NCBI GenBank assembly: GCA_900769635.1
Contig: CAAGHJ010000002.1
Coordinates: 1 to 64,000, forward strand
DNA length: 64,000 nt
Reading direction: 5' to 3'
Source of the DNA: Bacilli bacterium
GTDB lineage: Bacteria; Bacillota_I; Bacilli_A; RF39; UBA660
Shown: piece after piece, positions 17,275 through 25,503 of the stretch
How positions within the stretch are numbered: position 1 is the first letter of the stretch
Layout: every line of letters begins with the position of its first letter
The notes under the pieces: model-generated
The model's database searches: none
Seen by the model: the letters and a program-made list of their open reading frames with translations, nothing else
What the model was told of the DNA's origin: nothing
Made by a program: the position numbers and the translations under genes

Positions 17275-17778
17275 ATGTATATTACTGAAACTACTGATAA
17301 TGTTAGAAAAATGATTGAAGAAGTTGAAAAACAAAATGATATAACTAAATTGAAATTTTTGATTTATATTTTTGGTTTATTAAACAATAATCAAATTAAT
17401 GATAAGAATGAGGCAAATCCAAATTTAAACAAGGATGATGATATGGAAATATTTACTTTAGAGTCTGTTGGATTGTCACCAAATGCTTGTACAATATTAC
17501 TAGAATACTTTGCTATGCTATATAATGGATTAACAAATACAAAAGATGCCTATGAAGATAATGGAAATGTATTAGGCATCAATTATGATGAAATAGATAA
17601 GAATATAGATTCACATTTTGAGAACTTAAAATATAACGAAAAATTAGATGTGTTTAGTGAAATAGTTATTAGATATGATAATGAAACTTATTTTAAAGAT
17701 AAAATAACTATGATTACTTTTGATTCAAAATCCAATGGATTTGATCTTGCACATTTAATTCAAGAAAAAAAGGTATAG
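17275..17778 (+). CDS. Unknown element protein
   Basis: A 167-residue acidic soluble protein with a GGGAGG site and no recognised motif. The N-terminal half is helical (KFLIYIFGLLNN) and the C-terminal half mixed. It is in an operon-like pair with the 76-residue protein, at the position of accessory genes before the recombinase. Confidence 0.55.
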   Translation: MYITETTDNVRKMIEEVEKQNDITKLKFLIYIFGLLNNNQINDKNEANPNLNKDDDMEIFTLESVGLSPNACTILLEYFAMLYNGLTNTKDAYEDNGNVLGINYDEIDKNIDSHFENLKYNEKLDVFSEIVIRYDNETYFKDKITMITFDSKSNGFDLAHLIQEKKV

Positions 17779-17876
17779 TAAAATGAATCATACAAATAAA
17801 TTAGTAATGAACTTCATTACTTAAATTTTTAAATTATCTTATGCTTAGAAGAGCTATGATGTAAAAATTAAATAAT

Positions 17877-17945
17877 CTACACAAGGATCTTTGAAAATTA
17901 ATATTTTTTAAGGAGAATTGTGTAGGTGCATTCACCTTTTTTTAT
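17877..17945 (+). promoter_or_regulatory. Leader with two competing hairpins upstream of the integrase genes
   Basis: CTACACAA (17877-17884) is a perfect inverted match to TTGTGTAG (17918-17925). The last two bases of that arm also belong to a small hairpin AGGTG-CACCT (17924-17937) followed by a T-run. The two folds exclude each other, as in an attenuator. No ORF is evident in 17779-17995. Confidence 0.4.
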
Positions 17946-17995
17946 TAATTTTTTTGACTATTAATTAATACACTTAAACAGGAGGAGAATGTATT

Positions 17996-18202
17996 TTGAA
18001 CGATAATATTACTTATGGAGTAGTAACAAAAGAAGTTCAAAAGAAGATTATGAATTATTTATATCAAAATAAAGATATTACTATAGGTGAGTATGAAACA
18101 TTAATTTCAAAATGTGATGAAGCTATTAATAAATTAAAAGAACAACAAGATAATAACAAAGAAAAATATACATATCCAATTAAGGTGGATATAAGAATAT
18201 AA
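17996..18202 (+). CDS. Small protein upstream of the integrase, possible SHOCT-like or accessory factor
   Basis: A 68-residue protein from a TTG start preceded by AGGAGGAG. The middle, IMNYLYQNKDITIGEYETLISKCDEAI, loosely recalls SHOCT-type short helical domains. It lies 23 bases before the integrase gene and is probably co-transcribed. Small proteins at this position can be recombination directionality factors; there is no direct sequence proof. Confidence 0.5.
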   Translation: MNDNITYGVVTKEVQKKIMNYLYQNKDITIGEYETLISKCDEAINKLKEQQDNNKEKYTYPIKVDIRI

Positions 18203-18225
18203 AAATAAAAATGGAGGTGATTTAA

Positions 18226-19911
18226 ATGGATTTATATACTATAAGAAATATGTTAAGTCAAGGGAAAAGTATTTATGATTTACCATTAAGAGTAACATTT
18301 TATGCTCGTGTATCTACCGATAGATATGAGCAATTAAACTCATTAGAAAATCAAGTTATGTATTTTGAGAACTTTATAAAAGAACAAGAAAATTGGACTT
18401 TTGTAAAAGGTTATGTGGATGAAGGTATTAGTGGTACAAGTGTTAAAAAAAGGGAAGACTTTTTAAGAATGGTAAATGATGCCAAGAAAAAGAAGTTTGA
18501 TTTAATTTTAACAAAAGAAATATCAAGATTTTCAAGAAATACATTGGATAGTATTAAATATACACAAGAATTACTTTCAAACGGTGTTGGTGTTCATTTT
18601 TTAAGTGATAACATTAACACCTTTCAACCAGATTCTGAATTACGACTTACTATTATGTCTAGTATTGCACAAGAAGAAATTAGAAAACTGTCTGAAAGAA
18701 TTAGATTTGGATACAAAAGAAGTGTAGAAAAAGGTGTAGTTCCAGGTAGCAATAATATATATGGATATACAAAGAATAAAGGCAAGTTAGTCATTGATGA
18801 GGAACAAGCAAAAACAATTAAGTTAATATTTGAAACTTATGTATCCGAAAATATAGGAGTTCATAGATTAGGTTTTAAATTGTATGATGAACATGGAATT
18901 ACTAATTATTCTGGCAAACCAATTGCAGGCACTGTCATAAAAAACATAATTAGAAATCCAAAATATAAAGGATATTTTTGTGCCCATAAAGAAACTACTG
19001 TTGACTACCATGATAGAAAAAGAAAACGATTCAAAAGGGATGAATGGATTGTCTATAAGAATAATGAAACTTGTCCTCCAATAGTGTCAGAAGAATTATG
19101 GGATAAAGCAAATGAGATATTAGATGCTAGAAGTAAAAAGCACAATCAATTAAATAAAAATAATAAATATAGTAAATTTGCTTTTTCTGGATTAATGCAT
19201 TGCTATTATGATGGTGCTACTTTTGTAAGAGGTACATATCAAGTAGGAAAAAATGATAGGGCAAGGCGAAGAAAGTTTTGGGCTTGTAATAATTATAGAA
19301 TACATGGTAAGAAAAAAACTGAAGGTTGTAATTCTCCTGTAATCTATTATGAGGAACTGGTTGATATATGTAAAAAAATATTAAATATGATATTAGTATC
19401 TCAAGATGATTTAATTAGTGAAATAAGTGATATGATAAGTGATATTAGGACAAAAAAAGATTATAAAAAGGAAATTAAACTTATTGAAGAAAAACTATAT
19501 AAGAAAGAAAATGAAAAAAAAGAACTCATTATGATGAGAATGAGAAAAGAAATTAACTTAAAAGAATATACTGCTCTTAAAGAAGATTTAGATGAAAAAA
19601 TTAACTCATTAGAAGAAAATAAACAAAAATTAATTATAGAAGAACAACAACAAGAATCTAATGAAAAAAACTATGATGACTTTAAAAAGAAACTTAATAA
19701 TATAGTATTTTCAGATGATGAGAAAGTTTTGGAACTTGCTCAACTTATGTTTGATGATATAAAGGTTGAATCAATAAAAGATGATGAAACGAATCAAAAG
19801 GTTATTCTTCATGCAAAACTAAATGTGTTTGACTCGCAAGATCAGACATTTAATTTTGAAAACTTTTTACTGCTTTTCTGTTCACACCAGAGATGCCGCC
19901 CTTATGATTAG
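18226..19911 (+). CDS. Large serine recombinase (integrase/excisionase)
   Basis: The 561-residue protein has an N-terminal resolvase domain with catalytic Ser30 in YARVSTD, then DEGISGTS, LTKEISRFSRN and the helix-E region RIRFGYKRSVEKG. A recombinase domain follows (YGYTKNKGKLVI, NIIRNPKYKGYF), then a zinc-ribbon-like region with Cys and His (LMHCYYDG, FWACNNYRIHG, EGCNSP). A charged coiled coil spans ~410-500. The RBS GGAGGTG is strong. The reading frame crosses attR: codon 556 (AGA, 19891-19893) contains the GA core, and the last five residues CRPYD plus TAG are host DNA. In the circular form the frame would continue 34 residues into the left end. Confidence 0.93.
   Translation: MDLYTIRNMLSQGKSIYDLPLRVTFYARVSTDRYEQLNSLENQVMYFENFIKEQENWTFVKGYVDEGISGTSVKKREDFLRMVNDAKKKKFDLILTKEISRFSRNTLDSIKYTQELLSNGVGVHFLSDNINTFQPDSELRLTIMSSIAQEEIRKLSERIRFGYKRSVEKGVVPGSNNIYGYTKNKGKLVIDEEQAKTIKLIFETYVSENIGVHRLGFKLYDEHGITNYSGKPIAGTVIKNIIRNPKYKGYFCAHKETTVDYHDRKRKRFKRDEWIVYKNNETCPPIVSEELWDKANEILDARSKKHNQLNKNNKYSKFAFSGLMHCYYDGATFVRGTYQVGKNDRARRRKFWACNNYRIHGKKKTEGCNSPVIYYEELVDICKKILNMILVSQDDLISEISDMISDIRTKKDYKKEIKLIEEKLYKKENEKKELIMMRMRKEINLKEYTALKEDLDEKINSLEENKQKLIIEEQQQESNEKNYDDFKKKLNNIVFSDDEKVLELAQLMFDDIKVESIKDDETNQKVILHAKLNVFDSQDQTFNFENFLLLFCSHQRCRPYD
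19869..19893 (+). other. attR (element right arm and core)
   Basis: The arm 19869-19891 ends at the GA core (19892-19893). It pairs with the inverted left arm 4884-4906, matching at 18 of 23 positions at equal distance from the core. Host dacB sequence resumes at 19894 (TGCCGCC). Confidence 0.85.
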
Positions 19912-20644
19912 CAAATTCGTAAGCGGTAGCGAAGAAGAATTTGTCAAACAAATGAACGAAAAAGCCCACAAACTCGGTATGAAAAACAGTACATTTAATA
20001 ACCCCAGCGGTTTAGATGAAACAGACGGTAACTATTCCTCATCTTATGATATGGCCCTACTTATGCGAGAAGCACTTAAGTATGAAGAATTCAGAAGAAT
20101 AACATCCACAAAGAAATACAAACTAAAAACAAACTATAAAACCTATATATGGAATAACAAAAATAAACTATTAGCAAACGACTTTATCATTGGCGGTAAA
20201 ACCGGCTACACAAAAAAAGCCGGTCGCACTCTCGTAAGTGCTGCTAATATAGATAATAATATCTTCATAGTCGTAACCATAAAAGATAGCGATGACTGGA
20301 ATACCCACCTTTCCCTGTATGATACCATTCGTGGAAAATACCAAAAATATACCCTTCTCGATAAAAACAACTTCAACATTGAAAACACCTTTTATAAAGA
20401 TAAAGTCTATATCAAAAAAAGCCTCACCATCCCCCTAACCAAAGAAGAAAGCCAAAACATAAAATTAAATATCAAACTAGAAGAAATAAAAAAACCCCTG
20501 AACAAATCCCAAATAGGATCTGCAAATATCATTTTAAATAACAAAACAATCTATACAGAACCTATTTACTATAAGAAAACCAGTTCTAAAAAGAACAAAA
20601 AACCCAATTTTTGGCAGAAAATAAGGAGTAAATTAAATGATTAA
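19894..20644 (+). pseudogene. dacB: 3' part of interrupted dacB-like carboxypeptidase
   Basis: The host frame resumes with AALMISKFVSGSEEEFVKQMNEKAH, followed by the third catalytic motif KTG in IIGGKTGYTKKAGRTL, then the C-terminal beta-rich domain ending in a basic tail (KKNKKPNFWQKIRSKLND). Alone it lacks signal peptide, SxxK and SGN, so it cannot be an active enzyme. Joined to 4552-4883 it gives a 360-residue protein close to usual DacB length. Its stop overlaps spmA by eight bases, so translation of spmA is normally coupled to it. A nearby ATG at 19902 has no SD. Confidence 0.9.
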
Positions 20645-21203
20645 CTACTTATGGGGTAGCTTCATAATAATAGGAATAATTTACGGATTTAGCAAAGGAA
20701 TAAGTACAGATTTAGTAATTCTGAAAGCCTGTAGTGACAGTTTAGACCTCATTCTAAAAATGCTTCCCATAATCTGTCTCTGGCTTGGTATTATGAAAAT
20801 ATATGAAGATAGTGGCCTCTTAACCAAAATAACCAGTTTCATAAGACCCCTTCTAAAACACCTCTTTCCCGAAATAAAAGACAACACCAAATGCCTAAAT
20901 CTAATCGGAAGTAGTATTGTAATGAATCTTTTTGGCCTCGGAAACGGAGCCACCGGTATGGGCATAAAAGCAATGAAAGAAATGCAAAAAGAAAATCAAA
21001 ACAAAGACACTGCTAGTAACAGTATGATAACCTTTCTAATCATAACAACTTCCGGCCTCACCCTTGTCCCAACCACTGTCATCGCTATCCGTGAAGGCTA
21101 TAACTCTATAAATCCCACTTCCATAATCGTGCCCAGTATAATAGTATGTTCTATATCTCTTGCCCTAGGCCTACTTCTCCATTTCGCCATAACCAAAAAA
21201 TAA
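20637..21203 (+). CDS. spmA: Spore maturation protein A
   Basis: The 188-residue multi-spanning membrane protein has the nucleoside-transporter gate-like fold of SpmA, with MNLFGLGNGATGMGIKAMKEMQ near residue 100 and TTSGLTLVPTTVIAIR near 141. SpmA and SpmB are required for spore core dehydration and heat resistance. The start overlaps the dacB stop and the SD AAGGAG lies inside dacB, so the element at 4884-19893 also cuts spmA off from the dacB promoter. Confidence 0.93.
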   Translation: MINYLWGSFIIIGIIYGFSKGISTDLVILKACSDSLDLILKMLPIICLWLGIMKIYEDSGLLTKITSFIRPLLKHLFPEIKDNTKCLNLIGSSIVMNLFGLGNGATGMGIKAMKEMQKENQNKDTASNSMITFLIITTSGLTLVPTTVIAIREGYNSINPTSIIVPSIIVCSISLALGLLLHFAITKK

Positions 21204-21213
21204 AGGAGGAACT

Positions 21214-21723
21214 ATGTCTCGTATCATCATCCCCATTATCCTTATAATAGGAATAATTTACGCCCTTATAAAAAAAATAAACATCTATGAATCCTTTACC
21301 GAAGGAGTAAAAGAAGGCCTCAAAATAACACTTGGCCTATTTCCCACCATTCTAGCAATGATATTAGCCATAAACATCCTTGTAAATAGCACCATTCTAA
21401 GTGACATAACCATCCATCTCCAATCCCTTTTCACCTTCCTAAAATTCCCCCCTGAACTCTTCCCCCTCGCAATCCTTAGACCAATCAGTGGAAGTAGCAG
21501 CCTAATGTACCTCTCCAGCCTCCTCGGCGAAGTAGGTCCCGATACACAGTTAGGAAAAATTGCCAGCATAATGCAAGCCTCCACCGACACCACAATCTAC
21601 ATCCTCGTTCTCTATTTCGGTGCCGTTCAAATCAAAAAAATCCGCCACAGTCTCCTCGTTGGCCTCTTCACGGACTTCTGTGTCATCATTTTAAGTATAA
21701 TAGTTGTTCGCTTTTTAGTTTAA
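21214..21723 (+). CDS. spmB: Spore maturation protein B
   Basis: The 169-residue membrane protein has gate-domain features (FTEGVKEGLKITLGLFPTILAMILAI, RPISGSSSLMYL, IMQASTDTTIYIL) matching SpmB. It starts ten bases after spmA with a GGAGG site. It acts with SpmA and DacB in spore cortex and core maturation. Confidence 0.93.
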   Translation: MSRIIIPIILIIGIIYALIKKINIYESFTEGVKEGLKITLGLFPTILAMILAINILVNSTILSDITIHLQSLFTFLKFPPELFPLAILRPISGSSSLMYLSSLLGEVGPDTQLGKIASIMQASTDTTIYILVLYFGAVQIKKIRHSLLVGLFTDFCVIILSIIVVRFLV

Positions 21724-21728
21724 AATTA

Positions 21729-21741
21729 CCTTATCGGGGGC
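21729..21741. repeat. Copy of dispersed GATAGGG-type short repeat
   Basis: ACCTTATCGGGGG, reverse orientation, directly after spmB. It is a GC-rich island in AT-rich intergenic DNA. Confidence 0.4.
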
Positions 21742-21749
21742 AAAAAACT

Positions 21750-21778
21750 TTGACATTGCCATACAATTATGATAGCAT
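21750..21778 (+). promoter_or_regulatory. Promoter of the Fic gene
   Basis: TTGACA at 21750-21755 with TAGCAT 17 bases downstream (21773-21778). The -10 box is weak. Confidence 0.5.
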
Positions 21779-21798
21779 AAATATAGAGAGGAGAAATT

Positions 21799-22677
21799 AT
21801 GGATAGAAACAAATTAATACCCATATTTGAGATGCTTAGAAAAGATACTCTAAATCACGAAGAAGCATCAAAGAAAATAGAAACAATATTTAACTGCTAC
21901 AAAGAAAAAAAAGAAAAAGGAATTCTATATTCCAAAGAAGACTATATGCCCGAGATAATAATAGCCTCATATTTTACATATATAAATAGAAGTGATATGG
22001 AAGACATATACAGCTATTTCAAAGCAAAATATATCTATAACGAAAACGAATTAGAACAAGTCCACGAATGGGACGAAATAAAAGGAATGGGTGTAGTATA
22101 CGATTATATTACAGACTATAAAGACTATGAAAAAGTAAATATATATACCCTTTTAAATATACATCAAAAACTCTTTTCCCTTGTCCCAAATCCAAGTGTA
22201 GGAGGTAAGTTCAGAGAACAAAATTCATACCTACTAGGAAATAGCGTAACCCTTTCTGACTACAACCAAATCCCCGCAGAAATTGCAAAACTGTATACAG
22301 AAAGCATCAATTTAGTAAAAACAGGAATTAAATTAAGAGATGATGCCCTAGCCGAAGATATCATTGATTATATAGATAATGCTGTAGAACTATCTTGTAA
22401 ATTAATTAAAATACATCCCTTTTATGATGGCAATGGGCGTAGTACTAGAGCTCTCCTTAACATATATTTCAAAATGGCAGGGATCCCTCCCGTATACGTT
22501 ACCTATAAAGAAAGAGACGAATACCTAGATGGAATGGCCAAAGCAATTAGAGATAAAGATTATAACCCCGACTATTCATCTATAAAAAAATTCTACTATT
22601 ATAAAATATGTGACTCCCTAGTAGAACTAGATATCATAAAAGATAAAAGAAAAGGAAAGATTAGAGAACTAAGGTAG
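21799..22677 (+). CDS. Fic-domain protein (putative AMPylase)
   Basis: The 292-residue protein has the full Fic active-site motif HPFYDGNGRSTR near residue 212, with catalytic His and the anion-binding DGNGR. The preceding segment VGGKFREQNSYL (about 135) matches the Fic flap region. The N-terminal EDIYSYFKAKYIYNENELEQVHEWDEIKGM aligns with the inhibitory-helix zone of Fic proteins, but a clear (S/T)xxxE(G/N) is not seen. Fic enzymes usually transfer AMP to Ser, Thr or Tyr of target proteins. It is a single-gene unit with promoter and terminator; no antitoxin-like gene is adjacent. Confidence 0.88.
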   Translation: MDRNKLIPIFEMLRKDTLNHEEASKKIETIFNCYKEKKEKGILYSKEDYMPEIIIASYFTYINRSDMEDIYSYFKAKYIYNENELEQVHEWDEIKGMGVVYDYITDYKDYEKVNIYTLLNIHQKLFSLVPNPSVGGKFREQNSYLLGNSVTLSDYNQIPAEIAKLYTESINLVKTGIKLRDDALAEDIIDYIDNAVELSCKLIKIHPFYDGNGRSTRALLNIYFKMAGIPPVYVTYKERDEYLDGMAKAIRDKDYNPDYSSIKKFYYYKICDSLVELDIIKDKRKGKIRELR

Positions 22678-22688
22678 TTCCTTTTTTT
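22667..22688 (+). terminator. Terminator after the Fic gene
   Basis: GAACT and AGTTC arms surrounding AAGGT, then a T-run. Confidence 0.6.
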
Positions 22689-22702
22689 ACTCCCGATAGG
22701 GC
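22689..22702. repeat. Copy of dispersed GATAGGG-type short repeat
   Basis: ACTCCCGATAGGGC right after the Fic terminator. Confidence 0.4.
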
Positions 22703-22772
22703 CCTTCCCAAAAAAAGACTTCACAAAAAAGCCATATTATGATATAATTCTATTGTAGAAAGTAGGGATAAA

Positions 22773-24644
22773 ATGAGTAAAAACATAAAACAAGAATTAG
22801 ACGAAGAAACAGTAATTGACGATATAACCAATGTTGCCCTTAGTATGGATAAGAACAATAAACTAACTATCGGCCTAGCAGAGGTTTTATATACACTATT
22901 TAGAGACTATCTAACTTACGATTTAGAAAGGCCCTTCTGGGCGAACAGAGATAGATTAGTCATAAGTGATAGCAGACTATCCAGTTTATATTATAGCCTC
23001 CTATACTTTATGAGTAATGATTATAGCCTAACAGATCTAAAAAATTACGGCAAAAGAAATTCCCCTTGCACTAAAGACCTATCTTACGGCCGTAGCAATA
23101 GAGAAGAAGTATCATCAGGAATATTCACTAATACTCTCGGCACTTCCATAGGCCTCGCTATGGCAGAAAAAAAACTAGAAGAACGCTACAACACCGACCA
23201 ATTAACACTATTCGAGTACTATACATATCTAATATGTACTAAAGAAAACCTCAAAAGCGGTAAAAGCTACGAAGCACTAAGTATAGCTAGTGAATATGGC
23301 CTCGATAACTTCATCTGTATCTGTGCCTATCTAAATAATGATGCCGGCCTCGAAAAAGACCGCATAATCGATACCTATATGGCTTGTGATTACGATGTAA
23401 TGGAAATAAAAAACTTCGATAACACCAAAGAAATAGAAAAAACCCTTGATAAAGCCTCTAAAAGCGATCGCCCCGTTATGATAATCGTAAACATCGAAGA
23501 AGACATCATAAATGACTACCAAGGAAACTATATACACAGTACAGAAAATACCAAACTCCTAAAAGCCGATATCATAACCCGTCTCAAAGAAGAATACAAA
23601 GATTGGTATAACAATTATAGACTATATATGAGTAGTGCTAGTGACAAAGATAAAAACGAACTAGCCCACTTATTAAATAGCGAAACCGACCCCCTAAAAT
23701 TAGACAAAATAATCGATATGAATAAATTAAATTGCGATAAACCACTATCATATATCAATTACCAAATAATAAATATCATATCAAGCTTCCTCCCCAATTT
23801 CCTTATGGGTAGTAACTATCCTTATGCCCATTATCTATTAAAAGGAAAAAACATCTATAACAGTGACAATTATCTCGGCAAAAATATCATCCTAGATAAT
23901 AGAGACTATATAATAGGAGAAATAATGAATGCCTTCACTCTAACCGGCTATCGCCCCTATACATATAGCAAATTAATCTGTATAGATAGAATGAAAGAAT
24001 CAATACGCTATAGTGCCCTTATGAATATACCATCAATATACATATTTGACGGAGATACCTTTGACGGAAATAGCACTTGTGATAGCCCCGTAGAAGAAAT
24101 AGCATCCCTTCGAAACATTCCCAATCTCGAAGTATATCGCCCCTGCGATTACAAAGAATTAGTCGGTACTTGGAACGAAGTTCTAGAAAGTACCAAACCC
24201 TGTGTAATCATACTTTCCGACAAAAAACTAGAAAGTTTCAAATACACTAGCGTAAGTGAAGTAGCAAGTGGAGGCTATGTAATAAGTGAAGTAAAAAACC
24301 GCCTCGATCTAATCCTCCTATCTAGCGGTAGTGAAGTAGAACTAGCAATGAAACTAAAACAAGAACTCTTAAAAAACTATATCGAAGCCCGCGTCGTAAC
24401 CGTTCCCAATCTAAAAAAGTTTATTGACAGTGACGCCTCATATCTCGCTCAAGTCCTACCCAAAGGATATAAACGCATCGCTCTCGAAAAATCAAACGAT
24501 CCAATGTGGCAAACCATTTTAAATACTGCTGATGACTTTATTTGCCTTAATAATTTTTCAAAAAATGGCCCTATCGGGGATGTAGAAGAATATTACGGTC
24601 TCGATATGTCTAGCCTTGTAATAAGAATAAAAGAAAATCTCTAA
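22773..24644 (+). CDS. Transketolase-like protein with degenerate cofactor site
   Basis: The 623-residue protein keeps the length and layout of transketolase: an N-terminal PP-like domain, Pyr domain (SIYIFDGDTFDGNSTCDSPVEEIASLRNIPNLEVYRPCD) and C-terminal domain (LILLSSGSEVELAMKLKQEL). The thiamine-diphosphate motif is lost: where active enzymes have GDG, this reads CTKEN at 155-159. The substrate-binding His residues of the N-terminal loops are also absent (VISDSRLSSLYYSLLYF, SYGRSNREEVSSG). It is therefore probably not an active transketolase. The frame is intact and lacks internal stops, which argues for a retained non-catalytic or altered role. It follows the Fic gene and precedes the alaS T-box. 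Confidence 0.82.
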   Translation: MSKNIKQELDEETVIDDITNVALSMDKNNKLTIGLAEVLYTLFRDYLTYDLERPFWANRDRLVISDSRLSSLYYSLLYFMSNDYSLTDLKNYGKRNSPCTKDLSYGRSNREEVSSGIFTNTLGTSIGLAMAEKKLEERYNTDQLTLFEYYTYLICTKENLKSGKSYEALSIASEYGLDNFICICAYLNNDAGLEKDRIIDTYMACDYDVMEIKNFDNTKEIEKTLDKASKSDRPVMIIVNIEEDIINDYQGNYIHSTENTKLLKADIITRLKEEYKDWYNNYRLYMSSASDKDKNELAHLLNSETDPLKLDKIIDMNKLNCDKPLSYINYQIINIISSFLPNFLMGSNYPYAHYLLKGKNIYNSDNYLGKNIILDNRDYIIGEIMNAFTLTGYRPYTYSKLICIDRMKESIRYSALMNIPSIYIFDGDTFDGNSTCDSPVEEIASLRNIPNLEVYRPCDYKELVGTWNEVLESTKPCVIILSDKKLESFKYTSVSEVASGGYVISEVKNRLDLILLSSGSEVELAMKLKQELLKNYIEARVVTVPNLKKFIDSDASYLAQVLPKGYKRIALEKSNDPMWQTILNTADDFICLNNFSKNGPIGDVEEYYGLDMSSLVIRIKENL

Positions 24645-24649
24645 ACCCC

Positions 24650-24902
24650 TTGACAATTACAAATAATAAAGTGTATAATAATAACAGAAAAACGAAGTAA
24701 AAGATAAGTAAATTAATAAATATTCATAGAGAGTTCGTGTTAGGTGGAAACGAATAATAAATATTAATCGAAGCTCCTTTTACAAAGTGCAGTTAATACC
24801 TGCCGGTTAACAGCCGTTATCCAAATTAAGTGTGCTAAAAGCAAATTAGGATGGTACCACGGATTACTTTCGTTCCTAAAAGGAAAGGGAGTAATCCTTT
24901 TT
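24650..24902 (+). promoter_or_regulatory. Alanine T-box leader with promoter
   Basis: TTGACA (24650-24655) and TATAAT (24674-24679) with an 18-base spacer precede a T-box leader. The stem I apex has GGTGGAA between TTCGT and ACGAA, with specifier GCT (Ala) at 24773-24775 in the context GAAGCTCC. The T-box sequence AGGATGGTACCACGG is at 24848-24862. The terminator GGATTACT / AGTAATCC (24861-24897) ends in T5. Uncharged tRNA-Ala would favour antitermination and expression of the kinase-like gene and alaS. Confidence 0.92.
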
Positions 24903-24927
24903 AGTTATATGAAAGGAAGTGTATAAT

Positions 24928-25503
24928 ATGAATAAAATTATAGCTATAGTCGGTATGTGTGGAAGTGGCAAAAGCATTGCTACAGACTTACTAGAAAAAA
25001 AAGGTTGGAATAAAGTATATTTCGGAGGCCTCGTATACGATAAGATGAACGAAGAAGGAATACCCATAACCCCCGAAACCCAAAAAGAATATAGAGAAAA
25101 AATAAGAAAAGAATACGGAATGGCTGCCGTTGCCAAACTATTATATCCCAAAATAAAAAAATGCTATGAAGAAAAAGATACCGTTCTTGACGGCCTATAC
25201 TCTTGGGATGAATACAAATTCTTAAAAGAAGAACTAGGAGATAACTTCTATACCATAGCTGTTGTATGCGACAAAAACATCCGTTATGAAAGACTAGAAA
25301 ACAGAGTAGAAAGACCCTTCAATAATGAAGAAGCCCAAAGAAGAGACTTAACAGAAATAGAAAACATCGCCAAAGCTCCCCCAATAGCTTATGCCGATTA
25401 CTTCTTATTCAATAATGGGACAACCAAAGAATACGAAGAAAGACTAAATACAATACTAAAAGACATAGAAAGGAGAATGAACAATGAAGAAACTAAAAGG
25501 TAA
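24928..25503 (+). CDS. P-loop nucleoside/dephospho-CoA-kinase-like protein
   Basis: The 191-residue protein has Walker A GMCGSGKS near residues 9-16 and a kinase-like fold (YFGGLVYDKM, DGLYSWDEYKFLKEEL, CDKNIRYERLENRVERPF, DYFLFNNGT). It resembles dephospho-CoA kinase and AAA_18-type small-molecule kinases, but the exact substrate is unclear. Start at ATG 24928 gives proper distance from AAAGGAAG; GTG 24919 is too close. It overlaps alaS by 20 bases and shares the alanine T-box. Confidence 0.75.
   Translation: MNKIIAIVGMCGSGKSIATDLLEKKGWNKVYFGGLVYDKMNEEGIPITPETQKEYREKIRKEYGMAAVAKLLYPKIKKCYEEKDTVLDGLYSWDEYKFLKEELGDNFYTIAVVCDKNIRYERLENRVERPFNNEEAQRRDLTEIENIAKAPPIAYADYFLFNNGTTKEYEERLNTILKDIERRMNNEETKR

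Larger units (their letters stand above)
4884..19893 (+). mobile_element. 15.0-kb serine-integrase element inserted in dacB
   Basis: The element lies between the two halves of dacB. The host frame is continuous if 4883 is joined to 19894. The only bases shared at both junctions are GA (4882-4883 and 19892-19893), a 2-bp crossover as used by large serine recombinases. Terminal 23-base arms are an imperfect inverted repeat. Contents in order: terminator, HTH initiator-like gene, nonulosonate-type sugar operon, helD-like gene, HTH regulators, decayed SNF2 helicase remnant, small genes and the integrase. The remnant suggests descent from a conjugative element that lost its transfer genes. The 199 bases at 16830-17028 hold only AT-rich weak hairpins and the RBS of the next gene. 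Confidence 0.92.
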
